In this document: piece by piece, positions 7,552 to 14,878 of the stretch
Position numbering within the stretch: the first letter of the stretch is position 1
How the letters are laid out: every line of letters begins with the position of its first letter
Assembly: GCA_905211345.1 (NCBI GenBank)
Contig: CAJMAO010000008.1
Span: forward strand, 1 to 38,827
Length of the DNA: 38,827 bases
Direction: 5' to 3'
Origin: an uncultured Prevotella sp.
GTDB lineage: Bacteria > Bacteroidota > Bacteroidia > Bacteroidales > Bacteroidaceae
Translations under genes and position numbers: made by a program
The notes under the pieces: generated by a model
The model's input: only the letters and a program-made list of their open reading frames with translations
Database searches by the model: none
What the model was told of the DNA's origin: nothing

Positions 7552-8757
7552 ATGGATCACGTTGACAGATATTTGCTGGAGTTTTTGAAAGACACCGCCG
7601 GAGTGTCCGACGAGATAATGGGGTGGGTGTATCCGCTGACGGCGGCGTTCGCCATCGGCTTGTTGTCGTATATATGCACATCGGTGTTCCGCTTCGTGGT
7701 GATGCCCGCGGTGCAGAAGCTGACGGCGAAGACGAAGGCCACATGGGACGATTTTCTGTTCCACCGGCGTGTGATGAAGGCTTTCCGACGCATCATACCG
7801 CCCGTGATATGGTATGTCGCGCTGCCTGTGGTGCTTACCCGGCATGAGGGTTTGCTGTCGTTGCTGCTGAAGGTGTGCAATATTTACCTTGTCGTGGTGA
7901 CGCTGCTGTTTGTCAGCGAGCTGCTACATTCGCTTTATGAGATTTCGGCCGAGCACCAGCGGCTGCGCAACCGTCCGCTGAAGGGTATTTACCAGATGTT
8001 CAACCTCATGGCGTTCGTAGTTGGGCTGATACTTATCGTGAGCATAATCATAGACAAGAGCGCAACGGCTGTACTGGCAGGGTTGGGCGCGTCGGCGGCG
8101 GTGCTGATGCTGATATTCAAGGATTCGATACTCGGGCTGGTGGCGGGCGTGCAGTTGTCTGCCAACGACATGCTGCGCCCGGGCGACTGGATAACCATGC
8201 CTAAGTACGGAGCCAACGGCTTTGTGCAGGAAGTGTCGCTGACAACGGTGAAGGTGCAGAATTTCGACAAGACGATAACCACTATCCCACCTTACGCGCT
8301 GGTGAGCGACGCTTTCCAGAACTGGCGCTTCATGCGTGAGTCGGGCGGAAGGCGGCTGAAAATGTCGGTGAACATTGACACAAACACCGTGGGCTTCTGC
8401 ACGGCTGACGATATAAGCCGCTTTGTGGCCGATGGCTATGTGCCGGCCGACCGTTACGCCGACGCCGGCTTTCCGATAGCTAACACGCAGGTGTACCGTG
8501 ACTTTATGATGGATTTCCTGCATAATCATCCCGACGTGCGCAGCGACATGATGATAATGGTGCGCATGTTGCAGCCTACGCCCGAGGGCCTGCCTGTGGA
8601 GTTGTATTGCTTCTGCGCGTTTGTAGACTGGGTGCCGTTCGAGAAATTCCAAAGCTCGGTGCTCGACTACGCCGTAGTAATGGCCCGTGAGTTTGGCTTG
8701 AGGGTGTTCCAACGCCCGGCCGGCACGGACTTGAAGGATGAGGCTGTGAAAGCGTGA
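7552..8757 (+). CDS. MscS-family mechanosensitive channel, YbdG-like
   Basis: 401 residues. Hydrophobic segments near 24-50, 83-100, 104-126 and 149-168 are followed by the pore-lining helix, AVLAGLGASAAVLMLIFKDS. The MscS beta domain then begins with DMLRPGDWITMP and contains VQEVSLTTVKVQNFDKTITT. The extra N-terminal helices and the C-terminal region (TNTVGFCTADDISRF onward) fit the YbdG/MscM-like subgroup better than the short 286-residue MscS. Members open on membrane tension and release solutes during osmotic down-shock from the inner membrane. It lies 21 bases after the PIN-domain gene with no promoter of its own seen. No terminator is obvious after its stop. Confidence 0.9.
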   Translation: MDHVDRYLLEFLKDTAGVSDEIMGWVYPLTAAFAIGLLSYICTSVFRFVVMPAVQKLTAKTKATWDDFLFHRRVMKAFRRIIPPVIWYVALPVVLTRHEGLLSLLLKVCNIYLVVVTLLFVSELLHSLYEISAEHQRLRNRPLKGIYQMFNLMAFVVGLILIVSIIIDKSATAVLAGLGASAAVLMLIFKDSILGLVAGVQLSANDMLRPGDWITMPKYGANGFVQEVSLTTVKVQNFDKTITTIPPYALVSDAFQNWRFMRESGGRRLKMSVNIDTNTVGFCTADDISRFVADGYVPADRYADAGFPIANTQVYRDFMMDFLHNHPDVRSDMMIMVRMLQPTPEGLPVELYCFCAFVDWVPFEKFQSSVLDYAVVMAREFGLRVFQRPAGTDLKDEAVKA

Positions 8758-8853
8758 TGTCGGCGGCAGGCGGCTGTGGCTGTAAATGTAGGCGTTAACT
8801 TTTTTAAGCCTGAAATAATTAGGCAAACGTGTAGTTTTAACGCCGTATTTTCT

Positions 8854-8861
8854 TATCTTTG
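8854..8861 (+). promoter_or_regulatory. -7 element of promoter for the HAD-hotdog gene
   Basis: TATCTTTG at 8854-8861 matches TAnnTTTG. At the expected -33 position, around 8830, only a weak GTGTAG is seen, so this promoter is less certain. The leader to the ATG at 8877 would be about 9 bases. Confidence 0.6.
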
Positions 8862-8876
8862 TAGGCATAAACCAAA

Positions 8877-10121
8877 ATGCCCGACGCTATGAAATACAAA
8901 CTATTGGTTCTCGATGTAGACGGGACTCTGCTAAACAATGACATGGAAATGAGCAAGCGCACGCAGGCGGCCTTGCTTAAAGTGCAACATACAGGAGTGC
9001 GCATCGTGTTGGCCTCGGGGCGGCCTACGTCGGGGTTGCTGCCGCTGGCAAAGGCTTTGGAAATGGGCAACTTCGGCGGTTTCATATTGTCTTACAACGG
9101 TTGTAAGGTGATTAAGGCCGGCACGGGCGAGGTGGTGTTCGAGCGGCGCATCAATCCTGAACAGATACCTTATTTGGAGAAAAAGTCACGAAAGAACGGC
9201 TTTTCAATTTTCACCTACCATGACGACTACATCTTGACGGACAACGCCGACGATATTCACATACGGCGCGAGGCTTGGCTGAACCATTTGAAGATAATGG
9301 AAGAACCTGAATTTTCAATCGCGATAGACTTCGCCCCGTGCAAGTGCGTACTGGTAAGTGATGACTATGAGGCCCTGCGCGGGCTGGAAAGCCACTGGAA
9401 ACGGCGGCTGGCCGGCGTGCTTGACGTGTTCCCCTCGGAGCCGTACTTCCTCGAGGTTGTGCCATGTGGTGTAGACAAGGCCAACACTTTGGCCGTGCTG
9501 ATGGACCAGCTGGGCGTGAAGCGCGAGGAGGTAATCGCCATAGGCGACGGCGTGGCCGACGTAACGATGCTTCAGCTGGCCGGCAAGAGCGTGGCCATGG
9601 GGCACGCGCAGGATTCGGTGAAGGTGTGCGCCGACTACGTGACAGGCTCTAATGAGGAGGACGGCGTGGCCCAAGCCGTTGAGAAATTCATCCTCTCAGA
9701 GGTGCATGCGTCGGATATCCCGCTTGACCTGTTAAACGCTCAGGCGCAGCACGCGCTGATGGGAAATCTCGGCATACAGTACACTTACGCCTCGCCCGAC
9801 CGCATAGAGGCCACCATGCCCGTTGACGAGCGCACGCGCCAGCCGTTCGGAATACTGCACGGCGGTGCCACGCTGGCTTTGGCCGAAACCGTGGCAGGCC
9901 TCGGCTCGATGATAACATGCCAACCCGATGAAATCGTTGTGGGTATGCAGGTCAGCGGCAACCACGTATCTTCGGCCCACGAGGGCGATACGGTGCGCGC
10001 TGTAGGCACCATAGTACACCGCGGCCGCTCTTCGCATGTGTGGAATGTCGATGTGTTCACTTCTACCAACAAGCTCGTCTCCACAGTGCGCGTGGTGAAC
10101 AGCATACTGAAAAAACGGTAG
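8877..10121 (+). CDS. HAD-IIB (Cof-type) phosphatase fused to hotdog-fold thioesterase
   Basis: 414 residues with two enzymes in one chain. Residues about 5-278 are a Cof-type HAD phosphatase: motif I LVLDVDGTLL (nucleophile D13, D15), motif II VLASGRP, a large C2 cap, and motif IV IGDGVADVTML (223-232), where the common GDGxND asparagine is alanine but the metal-binding D228 remains. Residues about 283-414 are a PaaI/MenI-like hotdog domain: GILHGGATLALAE gives the H328-G-G motif and catalytic E337. One plausible role is 1,4-dihydroxy-2-naphthoyl-CoA hydrolysis in menaquinone synthesis, with the HAD part acting on a small phosphorylated metabolite. This is inference from the hotdog subfamily. 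The start could instead be the ATG at 8889. Confidence 0.87.
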   Translation: MPDAMKYKLLVLDVDGTLLNNDMEMSKRTQAALLKVQHTGVRIVLASGRPTSGLLPLAKALEMGNFGGFILSYNGCKVIKAGTGEVVFERRINPEQIPYLEKKSRKNGFSIFTYHDDYILTDNADDIHIRREAWLNHLKIMEEPEFSIAIDFAPCKCVLVSDDYEALRGLESHWKRRLAGVLDVFPSEPYFLEVVPCGVDKANTLAVLMDQLGVKREEVIAIGDGVADVTMLQLAGKSVAMGHAQDSVKVCADYVTGSNEEDGVAQAVEKFILSEVHASDIPLDLLNAQAQHALMGNLGIQYTYASPDRIEATMPVDERTRQPFGILHGGATLALAETVAGLGSMITCQPDEIVVGMQVSGNHVSSAHEGDTVRAVGTIVHRGRSSHVWNVDVFTSTNKLVSTVRVVNSILKKR

Positions 10122-10136
10122 GCCCGAAACCTTTGC

Positions 10137-10176
10137 AAGCAAAATGTCATTCCACAGCGGATGGCATTTTGCTTTT
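10137..10176 (+). terminator. Rho-independent terminator after the HAD-hotdog gene
   Basis: A 14-bp stem, AAGCAAAATGTCAT (10137-10150) with ATGGCATTTTGCTT (10161-10174), has one G-T wobble and a 10-base loop and is followed by Ts. The A-rich left arm and T-rich right arm could make it work in both directions. Confidence 0.85.
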
Positions 10177-10371
10177 CATTATATGAAGGTATGCATTCTT
10201 AGGTATTGGGATTTATAACTCGTTTCGCCCGTTCATAAAGCTAACTGGCAAATACAATTTTATCCTTTTCCCTGCAATATTTGATTAAAAATCAAGGTTT
10301 ATCCGCAGTTCTGGTGGACCCTACAATTTACCTTTTGCTTTTGCATCTTATGATTACAAAATTATTCCTTC
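10177..10371. other. Intergenic stretch without a gene
   Basis: AT-rich spacer between the terminator and the next promoter. GAACTGCGGAT, part of the repeat seen at 41-56 and 6723-6738, occurs here on the minus strand (10301-10311). Nothing else was recognised. Confidence 0.4.
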
Positions 10372-10400
10372 TTTGAAATCAACAATTTTTCGTATCTTTG
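10372..10400 (+). promoter_or_regulatory. Promoter of the PD-(D/E)XK nuclease gene
   Basis: TATCTTTG at 10393-10400 is a good -7 element. TTTG at 10372-10375 lies 17 bases upstream, slightly shorter than the usual 19-21. A start site near 10407 makes the ATG at 10421 the usable start and rules out the one at 10373. Confidence 0.7.
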
Positions 10401-10420
10401 CAAAGTCTGAATTTGTGTTT

Positions 10421-11779
10421 ATGGATGAAAAACCTGTATTCTCAAGAGAAAATGTTGACGAGCTCTTAAAGCTTTCAAAAACCTTTAGGGAAGAATGCTT
10501 GAAGAGGTACATGTTTTTACTATCTATAGCCGAAGGACTCACCTACATTCAAAACCACTCTGAGAACAAAGTTCCATATACCCTGAATGTTTTTGAGTGG
10601 TATGATTCAGATGAGCCAACTACAAGTCGGGCCATGGCTGAAATCCTAAAATACAAGGATGGTGGTGCGTATCCATTGCTTAAACTCTTCATAGAGAAAT
10701 TTCTTGCCCCAATAGGTCTTAATCCGGCGTGGATAGAAAATCCAGTCATTACAAGGGAAAGTGAAAGAATTGATATTTGTGTGAAAGATAACAAGTATGC
10801 AATAATTTTTGAGAATAAGGTAAAAGGCGCGAACTATCAACCTAACCAAATAGCCAGATACATCCATAAATTAAATTTCAAGCAATACAACGAAGATAAC
10901 ATTTTCATTGTTTTAATGCCTACACACCTTGATGATGACTATATCCAAAGTCTTGCACGGTCTATATGGAGACTGCCTGAAGATTACCGCAATCCCAAGA
11001 GAGAACAGCGTTGTGTCACGGAGCGAGATTTATGTTGGTGTGACTACAAGCATTTAGATTGGGACAAACAATGGGATGTTAAGTTTTGCAAATCCTGTAT
11101 CAAGACTTTTAAGCGAGATTATGCCCGGCATACCATTGCTTTGCAACACGAACTTTCCGAATGGTTAATTACAGATTGCGTAAAATTCATTCCTGCAAAG
11201 GAAGCCATACTTAAATCATTTGTCATCCAGTTTGCAGATTTCCTTAATTTGCAATATGGGACGAGAGAAAACCAAAAATTGAAACGTGAAATGGAAAAAT
11301 ATTTAAGAGAAAAATTATTTGATAAAAGCAAGTCTAATGTTGATAATTGGAATGCAATCAATGAGAAACTTTCCGAAATCATGAAATTGGAAGAAGAAAC
11401 CGGGCGGTTACTTGAGTCTATTTCTTGTGACGTTATTGATGACTGGTATGACGAATTATTGCCTAGCTGGAAATGTTATGGCCTAAGACATGAGAAACGA
11501 GATAGTTTTTTCATAGACATTCAAGGCGTGCGCATAGGTTGTTGGAGCGGTATGGATGAAGAAGAACATCAACCTTATTGGGGCTTTCATTCAGAAAAAG
11601 GGTTTACCCAAAGGCAGCACAAAATGATTGAGGCAATACTTGACAAGGCTGAAATCGGCGATGGAATTAAAGAAAAGAATGACCTATGGTATTGGCATTA
11701 TACCTGCAATGGCGCGGAAATTTGCAACGATTTTTACAATGCCGCCATTGAATTGGGGTATATGGAAAAGTTAGCCTAA
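10421..11779 (+). CDS. PD-(D/E)XK nuclease superfamily protein, PDDEXK_4-like
   Basis: 452 residues and no signal peptide. The nuclease core is recognisable as E115-R-I-D118-I followed by AIIFENKV, with E131-N-K133 completing a D-(x)12-E-x-K site. A histidine/asparagine-rich segment, NYQPNQIARYIHKLN, follows, as is common in this family. The C-terminal ~100 residues (SFFIDIQGVRIGCWSG, YWGFHSEKG) form a second conserved-looking domain that I cannot name. Its coding sequence is clearly more AT-rich than the neighbouring genes, it has its own promoter, and no partner gene lies beside it, all of which suggests recent acquisition. Relatives occur in defence islands, but no role is established here; a housekeeping nuclease remains possible. 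Confidence 0.8.
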   Translation: MDEKPVFSRENVDELLKLSKTFREECLKRYMFLLSIAEGLTYIQNHSENKVPYTLNVFEWYDSDEPTTSRAMAEILKYKDGGAYPLLKLFIEKFLAPIGLNPAWIENPVITRESERIDICVKDNKYAIIFENKVKGANYQPNQIARYIHKLNFKQYNEDNIFIVLMPTHLDDDYIQSLARSIWRLPEDYRNPKREQRCVTERDLCWCDYKHLDWDKQWDVKFCKSCIKTFKRDYARHTIALQHELSEWLITDCVKFIPAKEAILKSFVIQFADFLNLQYGTRENQKLKREMEKYLREKLFDKSKSNVDNWNAINEKLSEIMKLEEETGRLLESISCDVIDDWYDELLPSWKCYGLRHEKRDSFFIDIQGVRIGCWSGMDEEEHQPYWGFHSEKGFTQRQHKMIEAILDKAEIGDGIKEKNDLWYWHYTCNGAEICNDFYNAAIELGYMEKLA

Positions 11780-11947
11780 TTTTACCATGTCATTTTATCA
11801 ATGTCTTTGCGCTTTGCAGTATAAAGACCTTTCCCGTATTTCTTTTATATAATAAGTCTGCATCGTTTTTGTGGAAAATTTAAAGTTTGTGCCCGTGTGA
11901 TTGATTGCTTCGTGCTTGATTTTTTTATGCGATGTTTTTGTTTTTGT

Positions 11948-11969
11948 GATAAACACTTACTTTTATCAA
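11948..11969. promoter_or_regulatory. Inverted repeat upstream of the trpS -7 element
   Basis: GATAAA (11948-11953) pairs with TTTATC (11962-11967), and TTGT / CAA flanks extend the symmetry imperfectly. It spans the place where a -33 element would be, so it could be an operator. It is equally AT-rich with its surroundings, so chance is not excluded. Confidence 0.3.
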
Positions 11970-11978
11970 CTTTTTTAG

Positions 11979-11986
11979 TAAATTTG
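11979..11986 (+). promoter_or_regulatory. -7 element of trpS promoter
   Basis: TAAATTTG at 11979-11986 matches TAnnTTTG and lies 35 bases before the trpS ATG. No good -33 TTTG is seen at the expected distance. Confidence 0.6.
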
Positions 11987-12021
11987 CAAGTCAAAAGTGA
12001 AAGTAGACAAAGAATAACGTA

Positions 12022-13110
12022 ATGGGAAAAATCATACTTACCGGCGACCGCCCTACGGGACGTCTGCACTTGGGACACTACGTAGGGTCGCTGCGCCGCC
12101 GCGTTGAACTTCAGAACGAAGGCGACTTTGACCGTATGTTTGTGTTCATAGCCGACGTTCAGGCGTTGACCGACAATGCCGACAATCCTGAAAAGATACG
12201 CCAGAACATCATCGAGGTGGCCCTCGACTATCTGTCGGCCGGGCTTGACCCGGAGAAGGTGACGCTCTTCGTGCAGTCGATGATACCCGAGCTGGCCGAG
12301 CTTACCGTATATTACATGAATCTCGTGACCGTGTCGCGCCTGCAGCGCAACCCGACGGTGAAGACGGAGATACAGATGCGCAACTTTGAAACGAGCATAC
12401 CGGTAGGTTTCTTCACTTATCCCATCAGCCAGGCGGCCGACATTACGGCATTTAAGGCTACGACCGTGCCAGCCGGCGAAGACCAGGAGCCCATGCTCGA
12501 ACAGACCCGCGAGATAGTGAAGCGTTTCAATTATATTTACGGCGACGTGCTGGTAGAGCCGCAGATCATGCTTCCTACAAACTCTGTATGCTGCCGTCTG
12601 CCGGGAACCGACGGCAAGGCGAAGATGAGCAAGAGCCTCGGCAACTGCATTTATCTGTCTGACCCCTCGAAGGAGATGCAGCAGAAGGTGAAGAGCATGT
12701 ACACTGACCCTGGACACCTGCGCGTGGAAGACCCGGGAAAGGTTGAGGGCAACACCGTGTTCACTTATCTTGACGCCTTCAGTACGGCGGACGACTTTGC
12801 CGAGTTCTGGCCCGAGTATAAGAACCTTGACGAACTGAAAGACCACTACCGCCGCGGCGGATTGGGCGACATGAAGTGCAAGAAGTTCCTCATAAAGGTG
12901 CTCGACAGGCAGCTTGAGCCTATCCGCCAGCGCCGCCACGAGTTTGAACAGGACATACCCGAAGTGTACAATATCCTGAAGAAAGGCTCTGACGCTGCGC
13001 GCGAGGTTGCGGCGCAGACCCTGCACGATGTGCGCGAGGCCATGAGGATTAACTATTTCGACGACGCCGAACTGATTCGCCAGCAGGCGGAGATGTACAG
13101 GAATAAATAA
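12022..13110 (+). CDS. trpS: Tryptophan--tRNA ligase
   Basis: 362 residues, a class I aminoacyl-tRNA synthetase that charges tRNA-Trp in the cytoplasm. The opening GDRPTGRLHLGHYVGSL contains the HIGH-type motif H16-L-G-H19. KMSKS is exact at 201-205, within GKAKMSKSLGN. Between them, FTYPISQAADITAF and PAGEDQEPMLEQ are the tryptophan- and ATP-site segments conserved in TrpS. The RPTGRLHLGH wording is that of the subgroup common in Bacteroidota and many Firmicutes, not the E. coli form. It has its own promoter and is followed by a GC-rich inverted repeat. There is no sign of a T-box or trp attenuator in the short leader. Confidence 0.97.
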   Translation: MGKIILTGDRPTGRLHLGHYVGSLRRRVELQNEGDFDRMFVFIADVQALTDNADNPEKIRQNIIEVALDYLSAGLDPEKVTLFVQSMIPELAELTVYYMNLVTVSRLQRNPTVKTEIQMRNFETSIPVGFFTYPISQAADITAFKATTVPAGEDQEPMLEQTREIVKRFNYIYGDVLVEPQIMLPTNSVCCRLPGTDGKAKMSKSLGNCIYLSDPSKEMQQKVKSMYTDPGHLRVEDPGKVEGNTVFTYLDAFSTADDFAEFWPEYKNLDELKDHYRRGGLGDMKCKKFLIKVLDRQLEPIRQRRHEFEQDIPEVYNILKKGSDAAREVAAQTLHDVREAMRINYFDDAELIRQQAEMYRNK

Positions 13111-13111
13111 C

Positions 13112-13207
13112 CACCTACCCCAAACCCCTCCCGAAGGGAAGGGCTTAGATTGCTTTGTTTGGCTTGAGGCATATCAAGCTCCCTCCCTTTGGGAGGGTTG
13201 GGGTGGT
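13112..13207. repeat. Imperfect long inverted repeat between trpS and the DUF3467 gene
   Basis: The left arm, about 13112-13147 (CCACCTACCCCAAACCCCTC onward to GGGCTT), is matched by a right arm at about 13178-13207 (AGCTCCCTCCC, then GGGAGGGTTGGGGTGG). Each arm also contains its own small CCCTCCC/GGGAGGG-type hairpin. CCACCCCAACCCCTCCC-like elements are frequent dispersed repeats in Bacteroidota. It may also serve as a terminator or mRNA stabiliser for trpS. Confidence 0.7.
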
Positions 13208-13236
13208 ATTCACCTTATTAATATATATAAAGAAAA

Positions 13237-13551
13237 ATGGATAATAACAACAAGCAGGGGCAGCTGCAAATAGAGCTGCCACAGGACGTGGCGCAGGGCG
13301 AATATGCCAACTTCGCAATAATAACTCATTCAAGTTCGGATTTTGTACTCGATTTTGCACGCATATTGCCCGGAGTGCCTAAGGCAATGGTTAAGTCGCG
13401 CGTGATACTTGCTCCGGAACACGCAAAGCGATTGTTGATGGCATTGAAAGATAACATTGTAAGATATGAGAACGCTTTCGGACAAATCAAGATGCCACAA
13501 CAGGAGAAAGGCACAATAGCTCCGTTTAACATAAATAAGGGCGAAGCGTAG
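13237..13551 (+). CDS. DUF3467 domain protein
   Basis: 104 residues, the full length of the DUF3467 family (uncharacterised, widespread in Bacteroidota and some other phyla). Conserved-looking parts are GEYANFAIITHSSSDFVLDF, LPGVPKAMVKSRVILAPEHA and LLMALKDNIVRYENAFG. There is no signal peptide or membrane segment, so it is cytoplasmic. In Bacteroides-type genomes I recall a DUF3467 gene between rpoC and rpsL. Here it still precedes rpsL, but trpS, not rpoBC, lies upstream. This may reflect a role linked to transcription or translation, or merely residual gene order. No promoter of its own is obvious. A strong terminator separates it from rpsL. Confidence 0.88.
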   Translation: MDNNNKQGQLQIELPQDVAQGEYANFAIITHSSSDFVLDFARILPGVPKAMVKSRVILAPEHAKRLLMALKDNIVRYENAFGQIKMPQQEKGTIAPFNINKGEA

Positions 13552-13681
13552 AAAGCAAGACAGGAAATCCGACAACCTGTAATCTTGTAACGACGTAAAG
13601 TTGTGTTGTTGCTTATTTGTATAGGTATCTCTTTTGCCTGTACCTCTTTTGTTAGACGAATATATGGTTAATTTATATTAA

Positions 13682-13725
13682 CAAAGCCTATATTGTTTGA
13701 ATTTTTCAACAGTATAGGCTTTTTG
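13682..13725 (+). terminator. Terminator between the DUF3467 gene and rpsL
   Basis: AAAGCCTATATTGTT (about 13683-13697) pairs with AACAGTATAGGCTTT with one G-T wobble and a loop near TGAATTTTTC, and a T run follows. It isolates the ribosomal superoperon from upstream transcription. The rest of the 298-base gap is plain AT-rich spacer. Confidence 0.88.
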
Positions 13726-13761
13726 AATTCTTTATAATTAGGTAGTTTAAATATTTATTCG

Positions 13762-13769
13762 TACCTTTG
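13762..13769 (+). promoter_or_regulatory. -7 element of the ribosomal superoperon promoter
   Basis: TACCTTTG at 13762-13769 exactly fits TAnnTTTG and lies just after the terminator and 80 bases before rpsL. The -33 region has only a weak TTAG. The leader of about 75 bases holds a small TGTC-CTCGA-GACA hairpin and ends AAAATTAACAACAATG. No other TAnnTTTG element was seen in the intergenic gaps down to rplQ, so this may drive about 18 kb. Confidence 0.75.
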
Positions 13770-13849
13770 CAGCCCAAAATGGTCTGTGTCCTCGAGACAT
13801 TGCTTAATAAGAAAATACGAAAATAATATATAACTAAAAATTAACAACA

Positions 13850-14230
13850 ATGCCTACAATTCAACAATTGGTAAGAAAAGGTAGAAAGGCGCTTGTTGAC
13901 AAGAGCAAATCACCGGCTTTGGATTCATGCCCCCAGCGTCGTGGTGTTTGCGTTCGTGTCTATACAACGACCCCGAAGAAACCTAATTCGGCAATGCGTA
14001 AAGTTGCCCGTGTCCGTTTGACAAACCAAAAGGAAGTGAACTCTTACATACCGGGAGAGGGTCACAACCTGCAGGAGCACTCAATCGTGCTTGTGCGTGG
14101 CGGACGTGTTAAGGACCTGCCCGGTGTGCGTTATCACATCGTGCGTGGAACATTGGATACTGCCGGCGTGGCAAACCGTACACAGCGCCGCTCAAAGTAT
14201 GGAGCTAAACGTCCGAAGGCTAAGAAATAA
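13850..14230 (+). CDS. rpsL: 30S ribosomal protein S12
   Basis: 126 residues, close to the usual 124. S12 lines the decoding centre of the 30S subunit. The signature TTTPKKPNSAMRK and the loop GGRVKDLPGVRYH are intact, with lysines at 43, 44 and 88, which are the positions whose substitution gives streptomycin resistance. The allele therefore looks streptomycin-sensitive. D89, the site that RimO methylthiolates in other bacteria, is present. The leader has no Shine-Dalgarno sequence but an A-rich stretch, as expected in Bacteroidota. First gene of the superoperon. Confidence 0.99.
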   Translation: MPTIQQLVRKGRKALVDKSKSPALDSCPQRRGVCVRVYTTTPKKPNSAMRKVARVRLTNQKEVNSYIPGEGHNLQEHSIVLVRGGRVKDLPGVRYHIVRGTLDTAGVANRTQRRSKYGAKRPKAKK

Positions 14231-14313
14231 TAGACTGTAGCCTGAAAGGACATAACAGACATTTATTTTATCAAACGTTTTGCTGGAGAATTGTTATAAA
14301 GGTTGAGTAAGTA

Positions 14314-14327
14314 GTCCCGGAGGGGAC
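14314..14327 (+). promoter_or_regulatory. Hairpin in the rpsL-rpsG gap
   Basis: GTCCC (14314-14318) and GGGAC (14323-14327) enclose a GGAG loop in the 147-base spacer, 50 bases before rpsG. The flank GTAGTCCCG (14311-14319) recurs exactly in the hairpin before rpsH (23776-23784). S7 autoregulates the str operon in E. coli, so a leader element is conceivable, but no known motif was matched. Confidence 0.35.
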
Positions 14328-14377
14328 GCTGAAGAACAAGTGAACAGCCCCATGCAGAATAAATTTCAAAACAAGAA

Positions 14378-14854
14378 ATGAGAAAAGCAAAACCAAAGAA
14401 GCGTGTGATCCTGCCGGATCCCGTTTACAACGACCAGAAGGTTTCAAAATTCGTTAATCACCTGATGTATGACGGAAAGAAGAATACGTCATACGAGATT
14501 TTCTACAAAGCACTGGATACCGTAAAGGAAAAAATGTCGAACGAGGAAAAGTCGGCTCTTGAAATATGGAAGGCAGCCCTCGACAATATCACTCCTCAAG
14601 TGGAAGTTAAGAGCCGCCGTATCGGTGGTGCTACATTCCAAGTGCCTACGGAAATTCGTCCTGAGCGTAAGGAGAGCATCTCAATGAAGAACATGATAAA
14701 TTTCGCGCGCAAGCGTGGCGGTAAAACTATGGCCGACAAACTCGCCGCTGAAATCATGGACGCTTATAACAACCAAGGCGGAGCTTTCAAGCGTAAGGAA
14801 GACATGCACCGCATGGCTGAGGCTAACCGTGCATTCGCCCACTTCAGGTTTTAA
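14378..14854 (+). CDS. rpsG: 30S ribosomal protein S7
   Basis: 158 residues, standard length. It binds the 3' major domain of 16S rRNA in the head and contacts the E-site tRNA. Conserved segments include MRKAKPKKRVILPDPVYND, KFVNHLMYDGKK, RRIGGATFQVPTEIRPERK and the C-terminal MHRMAEANRAFAHFRF. Unusually for this tightly packed operon, it is preceded by a 147-base gap containing a hairpin, which could give it separate control. fusA follows after 24 bases. Confidence 0.99.
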   Translation: MRKAKPKKRVILPDPVYNDQKVSKFVNHLMYDGKKNTSYEIFYKALDTVKEKMSNEEKSALEIWKAALDNITPQVEVKSRRIGGATFQVPTEIRPERKESISMKNMINFARKRGGKTMADKLAAEIMDAYNNQGGAFKRKEDMHRMAEANRAFAHFRF

Positions 14855-14878
14855 CAACATAGTTTAGGTAAAAAGAAA

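Noticed and set aside
7924..8868. A 314-residue minus-strand frame over the MscS-type channel
   Set aside because: His/Arg-rich antisense artefact of the channel gene; no motif.
11845..13026. A 393-residue open frame on the minus strand over trpS
   Set aside because: It lies opposite a certain trpS, resembles no family and is rich in His/Arg/Val as expected from reading GC-biased codons backwards.
13850..14230. Streptomycin-resistance change in S12
   Set aside because: Lysines 43, 44 and 88 are all present, so the sequence looks like a sensitive allele.
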